Shown here: positions 1 to 5,728 of the stretch, piece by piece | Layout of the letters: each line of letters begins with the position of its first letter | Numbering within the stretch: position 1 is the first letter of the stretch | Origin: Deltaproteobacteria bacterium | Lineage (GTDB): Bacteria; Desulfobacterota; UBA8473 | Reading direction: 5' to 3' | Assembly: GCA_030621455.1 (NCBI GenBank) | Contig: JAUXHQ010000081.1 | Location: 1-7,601, forward strand | DNA length: 7,601 nt | Notes under the pieces: generated by a model | Database searches by the model: none | Seen by the model: the letters and a program-made list of their open reading frames with translations, nothing else | What the model was told of the DNA's origin: nothing | Position numbers and translations under genes: made by a program

Positions 1-1572
1 GCAGAGCATGATGTGGCCGATGAGCAGGATGATGGGGAAGCTGACACTCAGGAAGTGGCCTCCGAAGAAGAGGGTGCTGATGCCGAAATGATAATAGTAA
101 ACACCTTGTCAGAGCAGGATGCTGCGACCAGCGAAGAAGAAATGGACTTTGATCTGATCCCGGATATCTCTTTTGAGGAAGAAAATGTGGATGGCCATGA
201 ACAGCCAGAGGAGAATGTAGAAGTTGAAGAGGAGAAAGACCACGGCTACAAAGATGCAGAAGGGCATGAAGATGCAGAAGACAGGAAGGAAACCCAAGGG
301 TATGAAGGGCTAGTGGAACACGAAGGAGTAGAGGAGGGGGCCGAGGCGTATGAAGAAGTGCTTAATGATGCTTCCACCAAGGTGGAAAGGCTTGTGGAGC
401 AGATCTTGGTTGCTGCATACCAAAAGAATGCCTCTGCTATACATATTGAGCCCTCTGCTGCGTCCTCAGAAACCGGCATCCGCTTCAGAATAGACGGGGT
501 CTGCCAGGACTATCTTCAGGTTTCAGCCTCCATAGCTACAGGAATAATCTCAAGGCTTAAGATCATGGCTAACCTCGACACGACCCAAAATCAGATGCCC
601 CAAGAGGGAAAGATTAAATTCAAGCATGAAGATATCCCACCTTTTGATCTTCACCTTGCCACCATTCCCACCAATTGCGGGTTAGAGGACGCTGTCTTAA
701 GAATCCTTGCCAACCCCTGTTCAATGAAGCTGAACGAGATGGGTTTGAGCGATTGGAATCTAAATGTCATTAAAAGGATTTCTATGCAGCCTCAGGGTCT
801 CATACTGGTTGCAGGTCCCTCCGGTTCAGGTACGACTACCTTGCTTCACGCTGCCCTTGGTCATATTAACAACCCACGTATCAAGATTTGGACTGCAGAA
901 GAGCCCCTAGAGATAACCCAAAGCGGGTTGAGACAGGTGGAGGTGAGACCGGAGGTCGGGCTCGATTTTGCAATGGTCATCCGATCATTTCTGAGAGCAG
1001 ATCCGGACGTAATCGTGATCGGCGAGATTCGGGACCATGAAACTGCTGAGCTTGGACTTGAGGCCTCACTGACAGGTCATCTTGTCTTCTCCTCCCTCCA
1101 AGCGAACAGCGCATCTGAGGCAACGACTAGACTATTGGACCTCGGGCTGAACCCTCTCAATCTCTCCGGTGCGTTTCTCGGAGTGCTCGTCCAGAGACTG
1201 GTAAGGAGATTATGTCTCAATTGCCGCGAGGACTATCACCCGCCTAGGGATGAGTTTGAGGCGATAGTCAACGATTACGGTAACGAACAGTTCAAAGCAA
1301 CGGGCATAGAATTTACTCCCGACCTTACCATTTATCGTCCTGTCGGATGCGAGGCATGTTCTGGAACTGGGTACAAAGGATATACGGCGATACATGAACT
1401 GATGGAAGGTACTTCTCAAATAAGAAAACTGATAAGGAGAGATGCGATATCGGATGATTTCTTTGAACAGGCGTTAAAAGATGGTATGATCACTTTGAAA
1501 CAGGACGGTGTTAGTAAGGTCTTTATGGGGTTGACAGACATGGATGAAGTTCGTAGGGTATACGTTGGTTAG
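1..1572 (+). CDS. GspE/PilB-family secretion or pilus ATPase with degenerate active site (5' end outside window)
   Basis: The frame is open from base 1, so the gene probably starts upstream; a GTG at 13 is possible but no ribosome site is visible. Numbering from that GTG (519 aa), residues 1-120 are very acidic and low complexity. The N2-type domain follows (about 123-235; DIHI-like motif AIHIEPS), then the RecA-like ATPase core. Walker A is at 268-276 (GPSGSGTTT) with Thr274 where the family has Lys. The Asp box (294-300) reads TAEEPLE. Walker B is intact (GEIRD 337-341). The His box (360-365) reads SSLQAN, with Gln363 for His. The four-Cys metal motif is kept (C401, C404, C446, C449). The family assembles type II secretion pseudopili, type IV pili or competence pili from the cytoplasmic membrane face. 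Family membership is clear. Loss of Lys and His makes normal ATP hydrolysis doubtful, so a structural or regulatory paralogue is a fair inference. Confidence 0.88.
   Translation, partial: AEHDVADEQDDGEADTQEVASEEEGADAEMIIVNTLSEQDAATSEEEMDFDLIPDISFEEENVDGHEQPEENVEVEEEKDHGYKDAEGHEDAEDRKETQGYEGLVEHEGVEEGAEAYEEVLNDASTKVERLVEQILVAAYQKNASAIHIEPSAASSETGIRFRIDGVCQDYLQVSASIATGIISRLKIMANLDTTQNQMPQEGKIKFKHEDIPPFDLHLATIPTNCGLEDAVLRILANPCSMKLNEMGLSDWNLNVIKRISMQPQGLILVAGPSGSGTTTLLHAALGHINNPRIKIWTAEEPLEITQSGLRQVEVRPEVGLDFAMVIRSFLRADPDVIVIGEIRDHETAELGLEASLTGHLVFSSLQANSASEATTRLLDLGLNPLNLSGAFLGVLVQRLVRRLCLNCREDYHPPRDEFEAIVNDYGNEQFKATGIEFTPDLTIYRPVGCEACSGTGYKGYTAIHELMEGTSQIRKLIRRDAISDDFFEQALKDGMITLKQDGVSKVFMGLTDMDEVRRVYVG
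251..280 (+). repeat. 12-bp direct repeat in the acidic coding region
   Basis: The 12-mer AAGATGCAGAAG occurs at 251-262 and 269-280, a period of 18 bp (six codons), inside the Glu/Asp/Gly/His-rich stretch of the ATPase gene. It encodes the repeated Asp-Ala-Glu in DAEGHEDAED. The in-frame period suggests that the acidic linker grew by short duplications. Confidence 0.7.
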
Positions 1573-1578
1573 GCCGTT

Positions 1579-2034
1579 TTATTGGGACAGACTCGGGCGG
1601 ACCATCTTGATGAACTGAGAGTTTAACAAATAATCCCTGTCATCCACTTTCAAGTGAAAAAAGTCCTTGCTGCGGTTTAAGAAGTCGGACAAACGGCTGT
1701 GGCTTTCTGGTAAATCCGTATATATTTTGCCATCCAGAGTCTCACCTGAAATGAAGCAGACATGGGCCTCGATCTGTTTTCGGCAGAGCGGGTCTTCACT
1801 TAATTCGTTATCCTCCAAAAGTGCCATCACAATAGACCTTTTGTGGAGTAAAATTATTTCATTACCTGTTAACTCAAAGGGTAGGTAGGAATTATTGGTT
1901 GTCAGCAGGTCATACACGAACTCATTACCTGTATGGGTGGATGATCGCGGTGAGACGAAAAAACTGCCTGACAAACGGCTTCCATCAGAGAAGAATATTT
2001 CTGCCTTTTTTCTTATGGTCTTTATCTTGAACAC
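1579..2034 (-). CDS. Unrecognised 151-aa protein with two similar halves
   Basis: I do not recognise this protein. It is soluble-looking, with no signal peptide or membrane segment. Residues 11-75 and 89-147 align as an internal duplication. Each half has a strand pair around a G-x-x-L-x-G turn (DGSRLSGSFF; SGETLDGKIY), then a D-x-L segment (YDLL; SDFLN), then strands ending in an I-x-x-V/M-like motif. This suggests a small beta-rich domain repeated twice. The start is GTG at 2034, chosen because AGGAGG lies 5 bp upstream. The gene converges on the GspE/PilB-like ATPase with only 6 bp between stops. It lies downstream of the pilT operon in the same direction, after a 172-bp gap holding inverted repeats. 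A pilus-associated accessory role is a guess from context only. Confidence 0.75.
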   Translation of the reverse strand: MFKIKTIRKKAEIFFSDGSRLSGSFFVSPRSSTHTGNEFVYDLLTTNNSYLPFELTGNEIILLHKRSIVMALLEDNELSEDPLCRKQIEAHVCFISGETLDGKIYTDLPESHSRLSDFLNRSKDFFHLKVDDRDYLLNSQFIKMVRPSLSQ

Positions 2035-2039
2035 AATTT

Positions 2040-2045
2040 CCTCCT
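2040..2045 (-). promoter_or_regulatory. Shine-Dalgarno site fixing a GTG start
   Basis: On the minus strand AGGAGG lies 5 bases before the GTG at 2034. This near-perfect site supports the non-ATG start of the 151-aa gene. Confidence 0.8.
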
Positions 2046-2069
2046 GTAGCGATGTGCTGTCACAAGTAA

Positions 2070-2107
2070 ATTTCGACCTGTGCAGTTGGGCTAGTTTACC
2101 GCTTGCC
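2070..2107 (+). repeat. Left arm of 38-bp inverted repeat flanking the pilT operon
   Basis: This stretch matches the reverse complement of 5343-5380 at 36 of 38 positions; the only mismatches are at 2092 and 2093. It starts ATTTCGACCTGTGCAGTT and ends ACCGCTTGCC. The match stops at both ends. It lies just upstream of the 151-aa gene, so it may also overlap that gene's promoter. No clear target-site duplication is visible beside the arms. Confidence 0.9.
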
Positions 2108-2185
2108 AGCGCTTAACAAAACCCTGTTAACCGAATCATCGGAGACACCTCAAGACACTAGGTTTGTGTAATTGCACAGGTCGAA
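2072..2185. repeat. Small intergenic element with perfect 13-bp terminal inverted repeats
   Basis: TTCGACCTGTGCA (2072-2084) is repeated inverted as TGCACAGGTCGAA (2173-2185), enclosing a 114-bp unit with no ORF of note. The left terminus is shared with the 38-bp repeat. Inside are a small dyad CCGA-ATCA-TCGG near 2131-2142 and two GTTAAC-like motifs. The rest of 2046-2206 shows no convincing promoter or terminator. The layout is like a miniature inverted-repeat element, but no target duplication was seen. Confidence 0.55.
2158..2171 (+). repeat. Short direct repeat CTAGGTTTGTGTAA, left copy
   Basis: This sequence recurs as CTAGTTTGTGTAA at 5311-5323, one base shorter, in the same orientation. 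In both places it is followed on the right by TGCACAGGTCGAA. The gap is 1 base at the left site and 43 bases at the right site. It therefore looks like the same repeat unit with an internal segment lost or gained. Confidence 0.65.
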
Positions 2186-2206
2186 TAATTTCCGGAATTG
2201 AACCGT

Positions 2207-3391
2207 TCAGAGTTCTTCATCCATTGACCCGTCAGCCTCGTCGGAGAGACGCGCCGCCTCCATTAGAAGAGACATCGTGCTGCTGTGGATCGTACGAGGA
2301 GGAAAGTCCGAACAAGGGACGATCTGGAATTCTCCATCCTGCCATATCAATAGCCTGTATAGTGCCTCTTCCCCGTCGATGTTTCCCTTACAGGCATGAA
2401 TGATCTCTCCATTTTGCATATAGATATTGCCTTTTTCACCCCCGCTTTCAAGGGTGATCTCAACACCCTTCCGCCCTTCAGAAAGGCTCTGGATGAAATC
2501 CATAGAGTTCATCTCGCTTAAGGACCCATTGACACCTTTATTCGCTGTCTTGGGAGTCTTCGCAACCAGTACACGCTGAATCTTCAGAGAAAGCACATCC
2601 AGTTCCACCGGCTTTCTAAGAAAGTCATCTGCGCCTGCCTTTAAACACCTGGCAGGAAGCCTCTTACCCTCTTCGACAGTAATAAAGAAGAAAGGGGTAT
2701 GGACAGTAGCAGGGTTCTCCCTTATGGCCCGGCACAGCCTCATGCCGTCAGTCCCTGGCAGGTTGACTTCAGAAATAACCAGATCTACCTTGGAGGCGGA
2801 TATGATGTCCACAGCTGTACGGGCATCTTGGACCACCTCCACCTCATAGCCATCATTGCTCAAACGAAGCGTCATCCTGGACTCATATGACTCTCCCGGA
2901 TCCACTATGAGAATAAGACCGGCAAGTTGATCAACCCTTCTCAAGAACTCTTCGTCTTTTATGAGATGGAGAAAGGCCTCCAGTATCGTTTCAGTTTTCG
3001 GGGAAGAGAATCGGCGGCTAAGGACGCTTCGGATCTGATGCATATCCGTGGATGCTTGAGATCCCTCCTTTCTTAGTGTCTGGTATTTCTTCACGATCCT
3101 GAGAACGGCTGCTTCTATCCTGTCTTCATTATCACTGTTGGTCGTTGCGTCAATTATTTCCTCCAGGTTATAGGGAGTCGTTATGACACCTAACAACTCC
3201 TTTCCTAACCCTTCTGAAGAAATCCATACTGCAAGGACGGCAGCGTCCACCTGACCGGGGCGCAAGTCCAATCTCAAGGCCAGTAGTTTACAATATCGCA
3301 CACGTGTTAGTATCTCCTGAAGTCGATCCTGGTCATTTCCTAGACTCTTTCTCACAAGAAACGACACTAGATCGATAAGGGCCTCACTCAT
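2207..3391 (-). CDS. HD-like / atypical receiver / DUF4388 (PATAN) regulatory protein
   Basis: This is a cytoplasmic signalling protein of 394 aa. Residues about 20-110 are helical and resemble an HD-domain fold without the HD metal dyad (AVLAVWISSEG where LHDIG-like sequence is expected). A receiver domain spans about 159-276. Its phosphoacceptor Asp is replaced by Glu208 (ISEVNLPGTDG), only one of the usual acidic pair remains (D164), and T238 and K260 are kept. Residues about 288-385 form a DUF4388/PATAN domain, a module found attached to receivers in motility and sporulation-type regulators. Glu at the acceptor site can mimic phosphorylation, so a constitutive state is possible (inference). 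The ATG at 3391 has no good ribosome site and lies in the same frame as the gene upstream, seven codons after its TAA. The two may be one split gene or be translated by reinitiation. Confidence 0.85.
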   Translation of the reverse strand: MSEALIDLVSFLVRKSLGNDQDRLQEILTRVRYCKLLALRLDLRPGQVDAAVLAVWISSEGLGKELLGVITTPYNLEEIIDATTNSDNEDRIEAAVLRIVKKYQTLRKEGSQASTDMHQIRSVLSRRFSSPKTETILEAFLHLIKDEEFLRRVDQLAGLILIVDPGESYESRMTLRLSNDGYEVEVVQDARTAVDIISASKVDLVISEVNLPGTDGMRLCRAIRENPATVHTPFFFITVEEGKRLPARCLKAGADDFLRKPVELDVLSLKIQRVLVAKTPKTANKGVNGSLSEMNSMDFIQSLSEGRKGVEITLESGGEKGNIYMQNGEIIHACKGNIDGEEALYRLLIWQDGEFQIVPCSDFPPRTIHSSTMSLLMEAARLSDEADGSMDEEL

Positions 3392-3409
3392 CTGATGGTA
3401 GGGATACTC

Positions 3410-3412
3410 TTA
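3410..3412 (-). other. Single in-frame TAA separating two genes of one reading frame
   Basis: On the minus strand the frame reads FLLG, TAA, then EYPYHQ and the Met of the downstream protein, with no frameshift. The receiver domain before the stop is incomplete, and no ribosome site precedes the downstream ATG. This fits a nonsense split of a gene of roughly 690 codons, readthrough, or a sequencing error. Confidence 0.7.
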
Positions 3413-4285
3413 GCCTAACAGAAAGGGTGTAAGGTTGTAGTAAGAAATTTGCGGTAGTTTAACCTCCTTCGGGATATTCCTGAGCCAGGACCCCTGGGGT
3501 TGGAAGGCACGGCTATTAACCAGGAGTAGATCAGATGACTCCTCTTTGAGTGTCTTGGCAACCTCTTCAGAAGATAGTATCCAACTCACGTCTAAGTAAC
3601 CTTCTCCCCGAAGGATTGTCTTTAGGGCACTTGCACGTGCAAGATCTGGTTCAAGCAGGAGAATCTTTTTCCTGGTTCGGGTTACTTCTTCCAGGTTTAA
3701 CTTGTCCCTAGCTTCCTGATCCGCTATTAGGATGGCAAAGTCAGATGGAACCTCCAGCTCAGGCGCTTGTGCATACGGTCTATTCTTGTAATGAACGTCT
3801 ATGGCCTTATCAATTTCCGAGACCGATGCTATTGTGAAGGCAAGTGTGAGAGATGGTGGAAACGCCGATTGGAGTTGCCTTAACGTATCCTGATCTTCCG
3901 GATTGGCAGCGGCAAGGGTGAGGACGTTCTTTTCAGGATTGTAAGTCACCGGAAAGATTTTCCAGCGTTCAGCAAACTTGAGAGGAACCATTGCTTTGGC
4001 AGGGTCCGGAGGGGCCTCTGCTAGAAGCGGATGATAAAATTTTTCGTAGATATCAGCCAGGTTTTGCCCCAAATACGTGTAGTCAAGCAGGTTGAGAAAG
4101 AGGAGAGATTCTTCCATAGATATCTTTCGTGTTAAAGCATAGTCCTCTGCCCGGAGAATCTCCTCCTCGGTAAGTCGCCCACTACTCAGGATATGGCTCT
4201 TCAGCCTTGATGAATCCACCGCTTGGGTAGGATTGAACTCATCCTGCTTCATTTTGGTAGAGGTCTGCTTCCTCTTGACTGACAA
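3410..4285 (-). CDS. Free-standing GspE/MshE N-terminal domain fused to a truncated pseudo-receiver
   Basis: This protein of 291 aa lacks any ATPase core. Residues about 25-168 match the N-terminal domain of GspE/PilB/MshE ATPases: a helical RLxxxxLSSGRLTEEE segment, then PLKFAERWKIFPV, VLTLAAANPED and the closing IDKAIDVHY helix. In MshE-type proteins this domain can bind cyclic di-GMP, but the RLG signature here reads RLK, so binding is uncertain. Residues about 206-291 begin a receiver fold (KKILLLEPD), but the phosphoacceptor position is Asn257 and the domain stops after its fourth strand (ISYYNLTPFLLG). The TTG start at 4285 is chosen because GGAGG lies 6 bases upstream; ATG at 4252 has no such site. 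The gene overlaps pilT by 47 bp, implying coupled translation. Its TAA is followed in the same frame by the next gene. Confidence 0.82.
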   Translation of the reverse strand: MSVKRKQTSTKMKQDEFNPTQAVDSSRLKSHILSSGRLTEEEILRAEDYALTRKISMEESLLFLNLLDYTYLGQNLADIYEKFYHPLLAEAPPDPAKAMVPLKFAERWKIFPVTYNPEKNVLTLAAANPEDQDTLRQLQSAFPPSLTLAFTIASVSEIDKAIDVHYKNRPYAQAPELEVPSDFAILIADQEARDKLNLEEVTRTRKKILLLEPDLARASALKTILRGEGYLDVSWILSSEEVAKTLKEESSDLLLVNSRAFQPQGSWLRNIPKEVKLPQISYYNLTPFLLG

Positions 4286-5273
4286 GACCTTCCTCCGCTA
4301 ATTTTTTAAGGTGGCTCCCCATGGTTTGCATGCCCGACGATTTAGCCGTCTGAAGGATCGAGGGGATCTGGTAAGTTTTTGCTTCCCTAATGAGGTTCTG
4401 TATCGCCTGGTTGCACATCATCACTTCCACAGCAGCCACCCTGCCCTGCCCGTTACATCTCGTAAATAGTTGCTGAGCTACGACTCCGCGGAGAGACTCG
4501 CTTAACATGGTCCTGACCTGGGGTTGCTGAGTGGTTGGAAATATGTCAATGATACGATCGATAGTCTGGGAGGCGCTCGACGTGTGAAGGGTGCCAAGAA
4601 CCAGAAGCCCTGTCTCTGCTGCGGTGAGGGCGAGATGAATTGTCTCAAGGTCTCTCATTTCCCCCACAAGCACGACATCGGGATCTTCCCTCAAGGCAGC
4701 CCTCAGACCTGCAGAAAAGCTTTCCACATGAAAGCCCATTTGCCTCTGGTGTATTAGGCACTTACCCCTGGGATGGATAAACTCTACGGGATCTTCCAGG
4801 GTTATAATATGATAACTTTTTTCTTTATTCATCAGATCTATCATGGCGGCAAGTGTTGTGGACTTGCCGGACCCCGTTGGACCTGTCACCAAGACGAGTC
4901 CACTCTTTATGCGGGCAAGGGTATGGACAGATTCTGGAAGCATAAGCTCTCTCAGGGTCTTTATTTGGGTTGGGATCAAACGGAACGCTGCTCCATACCC
5001 TTTTCTTTCCATGAAGACACTGCCCCGGAAACGACCTTGACCTTCAAGTTCATACGCAAAATAAATATCTTTTTTTGTCTTGAGGATTTCCAGAAGGTTC
5101 TCATCGAGCATCTCCAGAAGAAGAACTTCAACCTCTTTGGGGGAGAGGTCATGATATTTGGTGCGTCTCAATTGTCCGTTTATCCGGAGCACAGGAGGAT
5201 CACCAACTGAAATGTGAAGATCAGAGGCCTCGTGTTCCACTATCATCCTGAGCAAGGCATCAATTTTGGCCAA
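4239..5273 (-). CDS. pilT: PilT-family retraction ATPase
   Basis: This is a hexameric motor ATPase that powers type IV pilus disassembly and retraction (twitching, DNA uptake) at the inner face of the cytoplasmic membrane. Its 344 aa is the usual family length. The N-terminal PAS-like domain carries ASDLHIS (16-22) and PPVLRINGQL. Walker A is GPTGSGKS (131-138), the Asp box ITLEDPVEF (157-165), Walker B VLVGEMRD (201-208) and the His box GTLHTSSA (227-234). The PilT-specific C-terminal signature reads AIQNLIRE (290-297). All key residues are present. The TTG start at 5273 is preceded by GGGGAG at a 6-base spacing and by an in-frame TGA nine codons upstream, and it places the N-terminus as in known PilT proteins. 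It is the first gene of a three-gene minus-strand operon and overlaps the next gene by 47 bp. No pilin, PilC or PilB-type extension motor with a normal active site lies in the window. A PilU-like role is the main alternative. Confidence 0.95.
   Translation of the reverse strand: MAKIDALLRMIVEHEASDLHISVGDPPVLRINGQLRRTKYHDLSPKEVEVLLLEMLDENLLEILKTKKDIYFAYELEGQGRFRGSVFMERKGYGAAFRLIPTQIKTLRELMLPESVHTLARIKSGLVLVTGPTGSGKSTTLAAMIDLMNKEKSYHIITLEDPVEFIHPRGKCLIHQRQMGFHVESFSAGLRAALREDPDVVLVGEMRDLETIHLALTAAETGLLVLGTLHTSSASQTIDRIIDIFPTTQQPQVRTMLSESLRGVVAQQLFTRCNGQGRVAAVEVMMCNQAIQNLIREAKTYQIPSILQTAKSSGMQTMGSHLKKLAEEGLVSQEEADLYQNEAG
4292..4296 (-). promoter_or_regulatory. Shine-Dalgarno site inside pilT fixing a TTG start
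   Basis: On the minus strand GGAGG precedes the TTG at 4285 by 6 bases, within the last codons of pilT. It supports the TTG start and coupled translation of the GspE-N/receiver gene. Confidence 0.75.
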
Positions 5274-5279
5274 ATTACA

Positions 5280-5285
5280 CTCCCC
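5280..5285 (-). promoter_or_regulatory. Shine-Dalgarno site fixing the TTG start of pilT
   Basis: On the minus strand GGGGAG stands 6 bases before the TTG at 5273. A second GGGGAG lies 9 bases further upstream, just after the in-frame TGA. No ATG is available between that stop and the conserved N-terminus, so TTG is the only sensible start. Confidence 0.75.
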
Positions 5286-5378
5286 GCAACTCCCCGCTCA
5301 CTAAGGGTCCCTAGTTTGTGTAAACATGAAAAAAAAGGATCCGGCAAGCGGTAAACCTGCCCAACTGCACAGGTCGAA
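5286..5378. other. pilT upstream region
   Basis: The span holds a second copy of the TTTGTGTAA repeat, an A8 run at 5329-5336 (T8 on the pilT strand) next to GGATCC, and the right arm of the 38-bp repeat. The promoter for the minus-strand pilT operon should lie here, but I could not pick a convincing -35/-10 or -24/-12 pair. A TTGC 'minus-12-like' tetramer within the repeat lacks a proper TGGCAC partner. Confidence 0.4.
5311..5323 (+). repeat. Short direct repeat CTAGTTTGTGTAA, right copy
   Basis: It matches 2158-2171 apart from one missing G, in the same orientation. It is followed 43 bases later by TGCACAGGTCGAA, which at the left site follows after 1 base. Confidence 0.65.
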
Positions 5379-5380
5379 AT
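5343..5380 (-). repeat. Right arm of 38-bp inverted repeat flanking the pilT operon
   Basis: It is the reverse complement of 2070-2107 with two mismatches (5357 and 5358). The arm ends at 5380, where similarity to the GH13 C-terminal coding sequence begins (about 5379-5382) in the adjacent relic. The abrupt change marks this end as a rearrangement or insertion boundary. The frame of the relic is closed by TAA at 5352 inside the repeat. Confidence 0.9.
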
Positions 5381-5708
5381 CATTGAGGCATTGGAAGATA
5401 AAGATTCAAAAGAGAACAGGATATTCACTCAGGTTACGAATCTGATTAGAATAAGGACAAAGCAACAACCATTTCATCCTGCTGCGAGACAGGACATAGT
5501 ATACCTGAATGATTCCGTTTTCTCGATTTTAAGAGCGGCTGGAACGGAGAAAATACTGGCAATACATAATGTTACTCGTCATGAACAAGAGGTAGATACG
5601 ACAAAATTAAAGATGGAGGGAGGGGTTGATCTGATCAGTAAAAAAGACATCTCTGATGGAATCATACTCGAACCCTATCAATTTATGTGGGTCAAATCTT
5701 CTTATTAA
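5379..5708 (+). pseudogene. C-terminal remnant of a GH13 sucrose-phosphorylase-like glycosidase
   Basis: The reading frame carries about 109 residues resembling the extreme C-terminus of sucrose phosphorylase-type GH13 enzymes. A helix with LIRIRTKQQPFHPAA is followed by the small beta domain: DSVFSILRAAG, ILAIHNVTR, VDLISKK and the closing LEPYQFMWV. Whole enzymes of this family are roughly 500 aa or more, so the catalytic barrel is missing. Only TTG-type starts without a ribosome site are available, and the frame is closed upstream by TAA at 5352. Homology appears to begin exactly where the 38-bp repeat ends. I read it as a gene cut by insertion or deletion rather than a working protein. 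Family assignment is from recognised sequence pattern only. Confidence 0.7.
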
Positions 5709-5728
5709 AGAATGAGGTCGGTGAAGGT

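Noticed and set aside
2111..2188. Possible integron attC site (GCTTAAC resembles the RYYYAAC core; GTTGGGC nearby in the repeat resembles GTTRRRY)
   Set aside because: The cores are in the wrong order and spacing, no paired L boxes are visible, and no integrase or gene cassette pattern is present.
4773..5210. 145-codon open frame on the + strand
   Set aside because: It lies wholly antisense to pilT, whose motifs are intact, and its translation has no recognisable domain.
5343..5365. Sigma-54 promoter within the right repeat arm (GG and GC with 10-base spacing on the minus strand)
   Set aside because: Only TTGC fits. The -24 element reads AGGTTTA rather than TGGCACG, and the spacing match is lost in the left arm.
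5243..5428. 61-codon minus-strand frame across the start of pilT and the right repeat
   Set aside because: It overlaps the pilT start and the repeat in another frame, with no ribosome site or similarity.
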